A stretch of 33,283 bases of DNA. It comes from a virus. Positions 13,576 through 20,858 of this stretch are shown here, in pieces. The stretch lies in IMG/VR virus record IMGVR_UViG_3300044971_004151, positions 1 through 33,283 of that record; one strand, given 5' to 3'. The notes under the pieces are model-generated. The model had not been told where the DNA came from, did not search any database, and worked only from the letters and a program-made list of their open reading frames with translations. Within the stretch, counting starts at the first letter, position 1, and every line of letters begins with the position of its first letter. Made by a program: the position numbers and the translations under genes.

Positions 13576-13854
13576 ATGATGGAGAAACACAAAACGGAAT
13601 TCAAGCAGGTCATAGAGCCAAGCGAGAGTCTAATGGTATCTTATAGAAAGCTATTTAATAGAAATCAAAGCAAGTGGATGAGGAGATCAAAGCTGGAGCT
13701 CTCTGATTTAGGAAAGGATTTTATCTGGGAGGATAAGACCTACACACTGGAAGGAGCTATAGATGCGATGAATATGCTCGTCAGAGAGACAGAGTCTAAT
13801 AAATACTATAGAGTTCACTCCGACCTGGTAACTGCAGCTTTCGGATTATCTTAA
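13576..13854 (+). CDS. Small conserved-looking protein of unknown function
   Basis: 92 residues, soluble and mixed alpha/beta. Contains DFIWEDKTYTLEGAIDAMN, a pattern I associate with small phage proteins of unknown role. Two ATG codons are adjacent at the start. The leader holds a direct repeat AGTCAATA (13539-13546 and 13551-13558) and a TAATATAA -10-like element ten bases before the ATG. Confidence 0.75.
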   Translation: MMEKHKTEFKQVIEPSESLMVSYRKLFNRNQSKWMRRSKLELSDLGKDFIWEDKTYTLEGAIDAMNMLVRETESNKYYRVHSDLVTAAFGLS

Positions 13855-13867
13855 AAAAAATTTCAAA

Positions 13868-14089
13868 TTGATTAAGTTCACCATACAAACAAACAATCCC
13901 AAAACTCATATAGAGGCTTGTTCTGTCGTTGATTATTTCAGATGTAATATTCTTAAGGAAAGGATGGGAAATCCTGGGGATGTCTTTTATGCTGAGTTCG
14001 TTCTAGAAAGCAGCGAGGAATGTTTTGAGATATTATCAGCATTTCCAGGAATCTCTGTTTTTATGGACCCCCTGAATACTCTTCGATAA
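13868..14089 (+). CDS. Small protein of unknown function, TTG start
   Basis: 73 residues (MIKFTIQTNNPKTHIEA...). The only suitable start is a TTG at 13868, 13 bases after the previous stop. Predicted alpha/beta with two Cys in the first half and one near the end. No ribosome binding site beyond an A-rich tract. Coding is supported by spacing and by a residue mix like that of its neighbours. Confidence 0.6.
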   Translation: MIKFTIQTNNPKTHIEACSVVDYFRCNILKERMGNPGDVFYAEFVLESSEECFEILSAFPGISVFMDPLNTLR

Positions 14090-14154
14090 CATCCATTTTT
14101 TCAGCTCTTTCTTAATATATAGTAGGATCATTTAGATCTAAAATTACTATTAAG

Positions 14155-14541
14155 ATGATGCCAGAGAACAAAAACGAATCCGTGCTTATAAGGCAGGTAC
14201 TCGAAGAGTTACAAAAGATGGGTAATAAAATGCCCAATGGGGAACTAAAAGTGTTAGAAAAAAGCATAGACGAGATGAGGGATTCACAGAAGTCAATGAA
14301 GGAGGATCTTTCCGAACTTAAGAAGAAACTTCTGGATCCATATGACGGCGTTATAGTAAGGGTCAACGAAAACACTAAATTCAGGATGCAGGAAGAGGAT
14401 AGGTTCGAGGACTATATGAAAATAAATGTCGATGTTCAGGATCTTAAAAAGTGGCAGAGCGGAATAAACAAAGCCATGTGGATTATATTCGGTGCGTTAA
14501 TAGCAATAGCGGTAAAAGTTATTTTTAACACGAGTGTTTAA
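14155..14541 (+). CDS. Tail-anchored coiled-coil protein (XhlA/hemolysin-like)
   Basis: 128 residues. A coiled coil (about 25-65, EKSIDEMRDSQKSMKEDLSE) is followed by a short linker ending LKKWQSGINKAMW and a single C-terminal membrane helix (about 108-124). This plan matches XhlA-type phage proteins that help holins, but the match is by architecture only. The promoter region has an interrupted inverted repeat: CTTAAT and AGTA upstream (14112-14125) against TACTATTAAG just before the ATG. Confidence 0.8.
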   Translation: MMPENKNESVLIRQVLEELQKMGNKMPNGELKVLEKSIDEMRDSQKSMKEDLSELKKKLLDPYDGVIVRVNENTKFRMQEEDRFEDYMKINVDVQDLKKWQSGINKAMWIIFGALIAIAVKVIFNTSV

Positions 14542-14555
14542 AAAAAATATCAGAC

Positions 14556-14876
14556 ATGCAGGAAGAAGAAAGCTACTCTCTCGACTACCTTCTTCAATTA
14601 ACGAAGACTGACAGAGACACGTTCTGGGAGATCCTTTATTCCTCAGTCAAGAAAGCTATAGATAATTGCGAATCTACCGCAACAATATTCCAGGTAGAAT
14701 CTGAGACTTCCGATGGCAGTGAGATAACAGCTATAACACTAAGCGAAAATCAATTCGATGCTCTTTTGGAAAACTACCTTCATTATTCTGAAAATAATGA
14801 GGACTATGAAAAATGCATCGAAATAAAAGGTGTCATAGAGGAATATAAGAAAACAAAAGGTTATAAATCATGGTAA
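14556..14876 (+). CDS. EYEKC-motif protein 1
   Basis: 106 residues, unknown function. The C-terminal segment LHYSENNEDYEKCIEIKGVI shares the pattern L-x-Y-x-E-x(2-4)-[YF]-E-K-C with the next two genes, which suggests tandem duplication of a short helical module. The N-terminal half is different and likely independent. Overlaps the next gene by seven bases. Confidence 0.75.
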   Translation: MQEEESYSLDYLLQLTKTDRDTFWEILYSSVKKAIDNCESTATIFQVESETSDGSEITAITLSENQFDALLENYLHYSENNEDYEKCIEIKGVIEEYKKTKGYKSW

Positions 14877-15076
14877 CCGATGAGAATAGGAAAAAGTACA
14901 CAAATACCCTAGCTCTCTTCACCGATATAAGTAGGAGCAAAGGCAAAAACTTTTCCGCCGAAGCGATAAAGGAATGTATTAAATCCTTAGAATACTTCGA
15001 GGAATATGAAAAATGCATGATCCTAAAATTTATAATGGATTCCAGTAAAACTAACGAGGGTGGAAAAATTAAATAG
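14870..15076 (+). CDS. EYEKC-motif protein 2
   Basis: 68 residues, unknown function. Basic N-terminal half, then the motif LEYFEEYEKCMILKFIMD. It overlaps the genes on both sides (7 and 17 bases), so the three are translated as one coupled set. Confidence 0.75.
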   Translation: MVTDENRKKYTNTLALFTDISRSKGKNFSAEAIKECIKSLEYFEEYEKCMILKFIMDSSKTNEGGKIK

Positions 15077-15302
15077 ACAAATATTCGAGAATACTATCCA
15101 TACAATGAAAAAATATGGATCCTCGGAATTTTTTAAAACATATTCACAGGGAGTAATAAGAAAAAGAAACTCGATAAAGAATACATTATTAGAATATTAT
15201 GAATCAACTGAGGAATTTGAAAAGTGCAAATTCGTAGTTGATTTTTTTTGTGAGATAGAGGATTCCCTAAAAAAAGGGAAACAAAAGAAAGAAACGATCT
15301 AA
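15060..15302 (+). CDS. EYEKC-motif protein 3, GTG start
   Basis: 80 residues from a GTG at 15060, inside the end of the previous gene. The motif appears as LEYYESTEEFEKCKFVVDFF; the C terminus is lysine-rich. Third member of the tandem set. Function unknown. Confidence 0.75.
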   Translation: MEKLNRQIFENTIHTMKKYGSSEFFKTYSQGVIRKRNSIKNTLLEYYESTEEFEKCKFVVDFFCEIEDSLKKGKQKKETI

Positions 15303-15326
15303 AAAATAAACAATAAAAAACAAACT

Positions 15327-16058
15327 ATGAAAAAAATTAAATTATTTCTTTTTGCTCTATTGAGCTTATCAACATTGGTCGGGTTCTCACAAGTTGATAC
15401 CATCATTGTAACTCCAAATTCACCTTCATATTTACTTTTACAGTTTCCCGATTCATTAGGTTTCAATGCTAAAGTGTCAGTTAGACAGCCAGCACCTAGT
15501 AATCCAACATATGAGTGTGGTGTCCCTAACGTTACATTAGAATCGGATATGACACCCATAGCTATTGCCATAGTCTATAGTGACGATGCGGCTACTCAAT
15601 GGATAAGTACCCAGTTCCTGTTTAATCTGCCTTATAATGGGGATTCTTTGGATTTCTGTGTAAATTATCTAGGGGAGTGTTCTTGTTTTATAGACCCTAT
15701 GTATGATACAGACGGTGATGGTATTATATGTAACACTATGTGGAACTCTATACCAGATACAATTCCAAATGATATAGTAGGTGCATGGATTTATAAATTA
15801 CAATGTACGACTGATGTATCTGAATTAACTAATAACATTAAGGTTTGGCCAAACCCTGTATCAGGTGTGATTAATGTTACAACCCCATCTAATAGTGGAA
15901 ACATTAAGGTTATGTCAATCGACGGTAGATGTGTTTATCAAAACAAATATACCTCAAGTTTAGTAAGGATAGACTCGTCTGAGCTAGATCAAGGAACCTA
16001 TGTGATTGTAATAAATGATTCAACAGGGAAACTATATACAACAAATATAGTAAAATAA
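15327..16058 (+). CDS. Secreted protein with type IX secretion C-terminal sorting domain
   Basis: 243 residues. Signal peptide 1-21 (MKKIKLFLFALLSLSTLVGFS). A central region of about 140 residues, family unknown, has clustered Cys (CVNYLGECSC) and a calcium-loop-like DTDGDGIICN (127-136). Residues 168-243 fit the T9SS type A sorting domain: KVWPNPVSGVINV, IKVMSIDGRCVY, SSELDQGTYVIVI and a basic end. T9SS cargo crosses the outer membrane of Bacteroidota and is often fixed to the cell surface. A phage gene encoding it would place a phage protein on or outside the infected cell. Downstream, 12 bases away, is a small acidic gene. Confidence 0.88.
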   Translation: MKKIKLFLFALLSLSTLVGFSQVDTIIVTPNSPSYLLLQFPDSLGFNAKVSVRQPAPSNPTYECGVPNVTLESDMTPIAIAIVYSDDAATQWISTQFLFNLPYNGDSLDFCVNYLGECSCFIDPMYDTDGDGIICNTMWNSIPDTIPNDIVGAWIYKLQCTTDVSELTNNIKVWPNPVSGVINVTTPSNSGNIKVMSIDGRCVYQNKYTSSLVRIDSSELDQGTYVIVINDSTGKLYTTNIVK

Positions 16059-16070
16059 AAAACAATAAAA

Positions 16071-16391
16071 ATGGAGAATAACATCGAAACACAAGTGAAC
16101 GAAATGGAACAAGTAAGCATGAACGCAGAACAACAAGCTAGATTAGGTCAAGCTGAATGGTGCTTCCAATTTGACGACGGGGAGCCAGTAATCTTTGCAT
16201 GGAGCAGGGAGGAAGGTGACGTTGGCGATTTCGTTCTAAACGTTCCTGCTATAGCTGGAACAGCTGCAACCTTCAAGTGTCCTAATACAGGAAAAACTTT
16301 CTCTATCGTAGTAAGGGAGATGAGTGAGGAGACAAAGGCAGATAGAGATAAAATGTTACAAGAAGAGTCTGCGGAATCAGAAGCGAAGTAA
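16071..16391 (+). CDS. Small acidic protein of unknown function
   Basis: 106 residues, soluble, Glu-rich at both ends with a predicted beta core (WCFQFDDGEPVIFAWSREEG; ATFKCPNTGKTFSIVV). The two Cys could form a pair. It starts 12 bases after the T9SS cargo gene and ends at a strong terminator, so it shares that transcript. No family recognised. Confidence 0.75.
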   Translation: MENNIETQVNEMEQVSMNAEQQARLGQAEWCFQFDDGEPVIFAWSREEGDVGDFVLNVPAIAGTAATFKCPNTGKTFSIVVREMSEETKADRDKMLQEESAESEAK

Positions 16392-16407
16392 TACAAAACA
16401 ATCCATG

Positions 16408-16435
16408 AAAAGTGCTTATCTATAAGCACTTTTTT
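16408..16435 (+). terminator. Strong terminator
   Basis: AAAAGTGCTTAT (16408-16419) and ATAAGCACTTTT (16422-16433) are perfect arms, followed by more T. It excludes a GTG start at 16434 for the next gene. Confidence 0.9.
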
Positions 16436-16450
16436 GTGGGAAATAAATAG

Positions 16451-16458
16451 GTATATAC
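16451..16458 (+). promoter_or_regulatory. Candidate promoter element GTATATAC
   Basis: Five bases before the ATG at 16464 and just downstream of a terminator, so a new transcript must begin here. Same motif class as at 12720 and 32348. Confidence 0.45.
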
Positions 16459-16463
16459 TGATC

Positions 16464-16898
16464 ATGAAGAATTCTTATTATTTCACAGTTGATGTTACGT
16501 CAAACAAAAAAAGCAATCCGGAAGATCTGGAGAGCACAATAAATCTGCTCGAAGCGGATTCTAAGTCTAGCGATTTATTAGAGCCCATACTAAACAACAT
16601 ATCACTCAATTTTCAGAATTACATATCCATCAACATAGAGGATGAAGAATTCCCGGTTAATTACTCAGATCAGGTAGAGGAGATATGCAGCCTTCTCGAA
16701 AAATTTCTTCCTGGAGGATGCACAGTAGATTCGAGAATAGAGTGGGGATCCGATATGGATGATTTCAATTTACTATGGTTCCGAAATAAAGACTCGTGGG
16801 AATCCTCCGAGGTAGAAAATGACCTTAGAAATTACGGGGAAAGTGATTGGGACGAGGATGGCTACAGCGAGGATGACACCAAGGAGTCTTATTGGTAG
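16464..16898 (+). CDS. Acidic protein of unknown function
   Basis: 144 residues from the ATG at 16464; a longer frame from GTG 16434 would begin inside the terminator. Soluble and strongly acidic, ending in SDWDEDGYSEDDTKESYW. The middle has VDSRIEWGSDMDDFNLLWF. It could mimic nucleic acid or bind a basic partner, but nothing in the sequence settles that. Confidence 0.75.
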   Translation: MKNSYYFTVDVTSNKKSNPEDLESTINLLEADSKSSDLLEPILNNISLNFQNYISINIEDEEFPVNYSDQVEEICSLLEKFLPGGCTVDSRIEWGSDMDDFNLLWFRNKDSWESSEVENDLRNYGESDWDEDGYSEDDTKESYW

Positions 16899-16938
16899 GC
16901 CAACGATTTAGACTGGATAATTTAATAAAGCCCTAACA

Positions 16939-16964
16939 ATATAATAGTAAGAAACCTATTATAT
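16939..16964 (+). promoter_or_regulatory. Inverted repeat with embedded -10 before the LpxH-like gene
   Basis: ATATAATAG (16939-16947) and CTATTATAT (16956-16964) are perfect 9-base arms with an 8-base spacer. The left arm contains TATAAT and the right arm ends five bases before the GTG start. Same plan as the repeat at 761-806: -10 in one arm, start codon at the other. Confidence 0.5.
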
Positions 16965-16969
16965 AAGTT

Positions 16970-17686
16970 GTGGAAAAAATTGATTCTCTTTTTATTTCTG
17001 ATGTTCATCTAGGCAGTAAAGGATCTAATGCCGAATACTTAAGAAAAGTACTTAAGAAGTACAAATTTAAAAAGCTTTTTATAGTTGGAGATTTCATTGA
17101 CGGATGGCTTTTAAAAAAAAGACACCACTGGCCTGAAAATCACACTAAGGTTCTCAAAAAGATACTATCGCTATCCAAAAAAGGGGTAGAGGTCAATTAC
17201 ATAACTGGTAACCATGACGATTTCTTAAGAGAGTACGTTCCGCTTAATTTTGGTAATATCCACGTCACAGACGAGGCTTTCTACAATGGATTTTTCATAA
17301 CGCATGGTGATTTGTATGATCCGATAGTTAAGTATGGTAAATTCATATCTGTCCTTGGTGCTTGGGGATATGAATTAGTTATAAATATAAACAAGGTAAA
17401 TAATAGGATCCGTCTCTTTTTAGGAATGCAGCCATCTTCATTTTCTAAATTCGTAAAAGACTCCGTTAAAAAAGCAGCTAAGTATATTGGTCACTTTGAA
17501 GAGACGCTAACCGACGCTGCTATTAAAAAAGGATGCACTGGCGTTATATGTGGTCATATACACACTCCACAGGATAAAATGATAGACGGAATTAGATATT
17601 TAAACTGTGGGGATTGGATAGAAAATAATTCTTATATAATTGAAAAATCTGGTATATTTGAAATAAGAACCTTTGAGAATGTTTAG
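16970..17686 (+). CDS. LpxH-like UDP-diacylglucosamine pyrophosphatase / metallophosphoesterase
   Basis: 238 residues, GTG start. All five calcineurin-type metal motifs are visible: SDVHLG, GDFIDGW, GNHDD, HGD and GHIHTP. Length and the GDFIDGW/RHHWP features fit the LpxH-like group that acts on lipid A precursors at the inner membrane; a different phosphoester substrate is also possible. It overlaps a glycosyltransferase gene by eight bases, so the pair may alter lipopolysaccharide or another surface glycan. Confidence 0.88.
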   Translation: MEKIDSLFISDVHLGSKGSNAEYLRKVLKKYKFKKLFIVGDFIDGWLLKKRHHWPENHTKVLKKILSLSKKGVEVNYITGNHDDFLREYVPLNFGNIHVTDEAFYNGFFITHGDLYDPIVKYGKFISVLGAWGYELVININKVNNRIRLFLGMQPSSFSKFVKDSVKKAAKYIGHFEETLTDAAIKKGCTGVICGHIHTPQDKMIDGIRYLNCGDWIENNSYIIEKSGIFEIRTFENV

Positions 17687-18392
17687 TCTGTCCGTTGTAA
17701 TACCATGCAAAAATGAGGGTGAGGATATAACTATCCTGCTTGATGATCTTTGTAATCAGAGATGGGTTAGAATAAATGATATTATAGTAGCAGATTGTTC
17801 CACCGATAACACCAGATCTATAATAGATCTACATTTCAAAAGAGATAGTTTTCAGGGAATAAATTGTAAAATAGTACAGGGTGGACTACCCGCAGAGGGT
17901 AGAAATAAAGGATTCTCCCTAGTTAGTGACTCCGAATATGTCGTTTTTATAGATGCTGACATGAGGATAAAGAATGGATTCTTACTGCACGATCTCATCC
18001 AGAAAATGGAGGATAAAGAACTAGATCTGACTAGCTGTAGAGTCAGAAGTTTCGACGGTAAATTTAATTGGCTGTATAGATTAAAGGATCTGTCACATAT
18101 GATAACAGGCTGGTCATCTCCCTTTGCCATCGGAGGATTCATGCTATTCAGATCCGAATCTTTCTCTAATTTAGGTATGTTTGACGAGGAAATAGTATAC
18201 GCTGAGGATTACTACCTAAGCAAAGAGGTAGACCCTAAAAAATTCTCAATCCCATTTTGGGCCATCGTTTACACTTCCAGTAGAAGATTCTCCAAGAAAA
18301 AACCAATATGGATGATTAAGATGGCCATAAGAAGTTTCCTCAATCGCAATAACAAGGAATTTTTTATGAGGGACTGGGGATACTGGGACTGA
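17679..18392 (+). CDS. Family 2 glycosyltransferase
   Basis: 237 residues from the ATG at 17679, which overlaps the upstream stop as ATGTTTAG; a TTG at 17673 is the alternative. GT-A fold features: SVVIPCKNEGED at the N terminus, IIVADCSTDNT, the nucleotide-sugar metal site FIDADM, and a late EDYYLS that fits the catalytic-base position. The C terminus is basic (KKKPIWMIKMAIRSF), consistent with membrane association. The LpxH-like partner points to a lipid-linked acceptor. Confidence 0.9.
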   Translation: MFSLSVVIPCKNEGEDITILLDDLCNQRWVRINDIIVADCSTDNTRSIIDLHFKRDSFQGINCKIVQGGLPAEGRNKGFSLVSDSEYVVFIDADMRIKNGFLLHDLIQKMEDKELDLTSCRVRSFDGKFNWLYRLKDLSHMITGWSSPFAIGGFMLFRSESFSNLGMFDEEIVYAEDYYLSKEVDPKKFSIPFWAIVYTSSRRFSKKKPIWMIKMAIRSFLNRNNKEFFMRDWGYWD

Positions 18393-18397
18393 AGCTA

Positions 18398-18793
18398 TTA
18401 AGCTTTAGAACTTTTAGCTTCTTCCACTATTTTCATATCGCCATTTCTGTCTATCATCAGAAGATTATATTCTACTAATCCAAAATGGTCCAGATGTTCC
18501 AGTACTGTTTCAGAAAGAAATGGCTTGCAGGAATAGATGTCGAATTGAAAATCACCAGGAGTTACAGAGTCCCATATGTGGATAGAGGCATGTGAGGTTG
18601 AAAGAACTATCGTACCTGTTATTCCTTCGTTTCCTGGGTGATCGCAGTAAACAGAATTTGGTCCTGCTAGAACTTCCATGTCTACTTTATGTACAAGATC
18701 TATAAGCCACTGGTCTAATACTTCTGTGCTCTTTGTTGGATTGTTAATTTTTCCTTTTACTAATAGGTGTTGGTGGAAAGGTTCAAACTTCAT
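18398..18793 (-). CDS. speD: S-adenosylmethionine decarboxylase-like pyruvoyl enzyme
   Basis: 131 residues, size of the class 1B (SpeH) proenzymes. Key residues: self-cleavage Ser S67 in STSHASIHIW (family: ESHxSIHTW), H72 and C89 in DIYSCKPF. The Glu before the cleavage Ser is Thr here. By family it cleaves itself to form a pyruvoyl group and decarboxylates AdoMet for spermidine synthesis. Some phage relatives decarboxylate arginine or ornithine instead. No spermidine synthase gene is in the window. It is the only minus-strand gene after 11813 and converges with the glycosyltransferase gene; its promoter region is shared with the divergent nuclease gene. Confidence 0.85.
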   Translation of the reverse strand: MKFEPFHQHLLVKGKINNPTKSTEVLDQWLIDLVHKVDMEVLAGPNSVYCDHPGNEGITGTIVLSTSHASIHIWDSVTPGDFQFDIYSCKPFLSETVLEHLDHFGLVEYNLLMIDRNGDMKIVEEAKSSKA

Positions 18794-18822
18794 TTTTAAA
18801 AATTTTTGATAAATACTATATT

Positions 18823-19476
18823 ATGAAAAAATACACACTATTTATCTTTTTATTTTTCATACCTTTTTTATCTGCAGCTCAGGTATTGCAATGGGATACT
18901 GTAGTCTATAATAATGGATACGCTTCTTATTTTTCTAATAAGTATAGGAATCCAGTTATGGTAACTTATAAACTCTATAAAGGTGGAGGTCCCTGTAAGA
19001 GGGACGGTTTCTCATTTAAGAACGATCTTAAAATACCTGCTGCTACAACAAAGGAGTATCTTAAAAGCGGATACGATAAAGGGCATCTTGCAAATGCTGA
19101 GGACTTTGCCTTCAACTGTGAGCTTGATGAATTAACTTTCAGATATTATAATTGCGTTCCGCAGAGACCTGAGCTTAATAGAGGCATGTGGAAGGTAACC
19201 GAGGAGGAGATTAGAAGGATATCTCAGAAGGATTCTCTTCTTGTTATCTGTATAAACGAATTTAGACCTGGTTATAGCATGATGGGTGGGGTTTCCGTGC
19301 CAACCGATTGTATAAAGATAGCAAGATCTCTTTCAAACGGTGAGACCTATGTGTCTAGGACATTCGTGAATTCATCTAGTCCATCCCAGTTTGAATTGCC
19401 AAAAAATTACCTGGAAAGATATTATCATCTCAGTTTTTCGGATTTAAAAAGGAAACTTAAATTAGTTTTGCACTAA
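18823..19476 (+). CDS. Secreted DNA/RNA non-specific endonuclease
   Basis: 217 residues. Signal peptide 1-19 (IFLFFIPFLSAAQ). The core has the NUC family catalytic motif as DKGHLANAED (general base H88; usual form DRGH), then NCVPQRPELNRGMW with the metal-binding Asn in the NRGxW segment (N119). These Ser-rat-type nucleases cut single- and double-stranded nucleic acid. Export means it works in the periplasm or outside, so it is not for digesting host chromosome inside the cell. TACTATATT lies just before the ATG as a short-leader promoter. Confidence 0.88.
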   Translation: MKKYTLFIFLFFIPFLSAAQVLQWDTVVYNNGYASYFSNKYRNPVMVTYKLYKGGGPCKRDGFSFKNDLKIPAATTKEYLKSGYDKGHLANAEDFAFNCELDELTFRYYNCVPQRPELNRGMWKVTEEEIRRISQKDSLLVICINEFRPGYSMMGGVSVPTDCIKIARSLSNGETYVSRTFVNSSSPSQFELPKNYLERYYHLSFSDLKRKLKLVLH

Positions 19477-19486
19477 TTATATAGGC

Positions 19487-20215
19487 ATGAGAATAGTAGC
19501 TATATCAGATACACACACCAAGGAAAGAGAGCTATCCATACCTAATGGAGACATATTGATCCATGCTGGTGATTTTACTTATAAAGGTAGAAAGGAAGAG
19601 ATAAGCGATTTCCTTGACTGGTTTCTTGATCTGCCACACAAGCACAAGGTATTTATAGCTGGAAATCATGACGTTACACTAGACCCTTATATTAGGGGCA
19701 CGAGACAGAGCTTCTTCGGGGAGGATGACGATTCTCACTGGATACATTCAGATTTCTTTGCTAGGATAAGGAAAAACAAAAACGTCCACTACCTGGACAA
19801 TTCCGGGGTTAACATAGAAGGATTGAATTTCTGGGGATCTGCTGCTACCCCTACTTTTGGGTATGGCTGGGGGTTTAACTATGATAGAGGTCCTATGATA
19901 GACGCTATTTGGGAAAAGATGCCAGAAAATACGGATATCCTTATAACTCACGGACCACCCTTTGGGATACTAGATGCTGTAAAATATGGATCAGACATCG
20001 GTGTTGGGTGCAGCAATTTATCAGGTAGGATCTCTGAAAGAAATATAAAAGCTCACTTTTTTGGCCATATACACGAATCTTATGGTCATGTTTTGGATAA
20101 CGGTACTCATTATTTTAATTGTTGCTCTCTGGACGAGAGTTACTATCCATCTAATATGCCATGGGTACTGGAGGTGGAGAATGGCGAGATTGTATCTTAT
20201 AGCAACAGGATTTAG
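19487..20215 (+). CDS. Metallophosphoesterase of the MPPED type
   Basis: 242 residues. Motifs in order: ISDTH, HAGDFT, GNHDV, THGPP and GHIHES, all needed for a two-metal calcineurin-like site. The GPPxGILD stretch and overall length fit the MPPED1/MPPED2 group (cyclic nucleotide phosphodiesterases in the characterised members) rather than LpxH. Substrate unknown. Ten bases after the nuclease gene and no signal peptide. Confidence 0.88.
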   Translation: MRIVAISDTHTKERELSIPNGDILIHAGDFTYKGRKEEISDFLDWFLDLPHKHKVFIAGNHDVTLDPYIRGTRQSFFGEDDDSHWIHSDFFARIRKNKNVHYLDNSGVNIEGLNFWGSAATPTFGYGWGFNYDRGPMIDAIWEKMPENTDILITHGPPFGILDAVKYGSDIGVGCSNLSGRISERNIKAHFFGHIHESYGHVLDNGTHYFNCCSLDESYYPSNMPWVLEVENGEIVSYSNRI

Positions 20216-20253
20216 ATAAAAGGAAAGATATATAGTTAAATAAAAATTTAAAA

Positions 20254-20703
20254 ATGGGAAAAGTTTTGACATTTGAGGATTTCTCCAAAAAGAATCCATC
20301 ACTATCAGGAGAAAAAAACAATGCTGCATTAGAAGGTCACACACACGATACCGAATTAAAGCATTATATGTTTTTTCAGAATCTATCAACAGTTAAACAT
20401 TATCTAGAGGAGATAATGGCTATGGATAAAAATAAAGTAGATGCCCTACTGTCAGCTGGTCACGATTGGGCTATCGACCATCTTTCAACTTCAACAGATG
20501 ACCTCGCAGAGGTTACAAACTGGCTAAGAGGAGAAATGGAAGAGACAGCAGAAGAACCGATGGGTGCTGAAGTTATTTCTACCGAATTTATAACGGAGCC
20601 TGCTGAAGACGAGAAAACAGAATTGGAGATGATGGACGACGAAAAAGAGGAAGAAGAGGATGAAAAAGAAGACGAAGGGGAAGGCGAAGAAGACGAAGAA
20701 TAA
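20254..20703 (+). CDS. Protein with FEDF start and very acidic tail
   Basis: 149 residues, unknown. The start MGKVLTFEDFSKKN shares FEDF with two other proteins here but lacks the later Glu. A central domain (about 25-95) contains LEGHTHDTELKHY and SAGHDWAIDHLSTSTDD. From residue 115 the chain is nearly all Glu and Asp. The DNA coding that tail also reads as a lysine-rich start of a 49-residue ORF in the +1 frame (20660-20809). AGATATATAG upstream may be its promoter. Confidence 0.8.
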   Translation: MGKVLTFEDFSKKNPSLSGEKNNAALEGHTHDTELKHYMFFQNLSTVKHYLEEIMAMDKNKVDALLSAGHDWAIDHLSTSTDDLAEVTNWLRGEMEETAEEPMGAEVISTEFITEPAEDEKTELEMMDDEKEEEEDEKEDEGEGEEDEE

Positions 20704-20809
20704 TTTTACCCCCTGGGGTAATCTTTATGCCTATGACAACTACGTCACCTCTGTCAAGAGATTGATCTTAGAGTCACCCAATAATACAGATATAAAAAAA
20801 CCGGAGTAA
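20660..20809 (+). CDS. Overlapping 49-residue basic protein, or frameshifted C terminus of the acidic protein
   Basis: An ATG at 20660, in the +1 frame within the acidic tail of the upstream gene, opens a 49-residue frame. Its first 13 residues are mostly Lys. The rest, NNFTPWGNLYAYDNYVTSVK and RLILESPNNTDIKKPE, has the look of a folded protein sequence. The stop sits inside the following terminator, a usual place for a real stop. Either it is an independent overlapping gene or the two frames are joined by frameshifting to give a longer acidic protein. A palindrome at 20706-20721 (TTACCCC, CT, GGGGTAA) lies just after the upstream stop. Confidence 0.55.
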   Translation: MKKKTKGKAKKTKNNFTPWGNLYAYDNYVTSVKRLILESPNNTDIKKPE

Positions 20810-20822
20810 TCCGGTTTTTTTT
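20794..20822 (+). terminator. Terminator
   Basis: AAAAAACCGGA (20795-20805), loop GTAA, TCCGGTTTTTT (20810-20820). Very strong. The stop of the overlapping ORF is within the loop. Confidence 0.9.
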
Positions 20823-20858
20823 GTGGAATAAAATAGTGGAATCCGAATATGATACTAC

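Noticed and set aside
16434-16463. GTG start for the acidic protein at 16464
   Set aside because: The codon lies at the edge of a strong terminator and the promoter-like GTATATAC is downstream of it.
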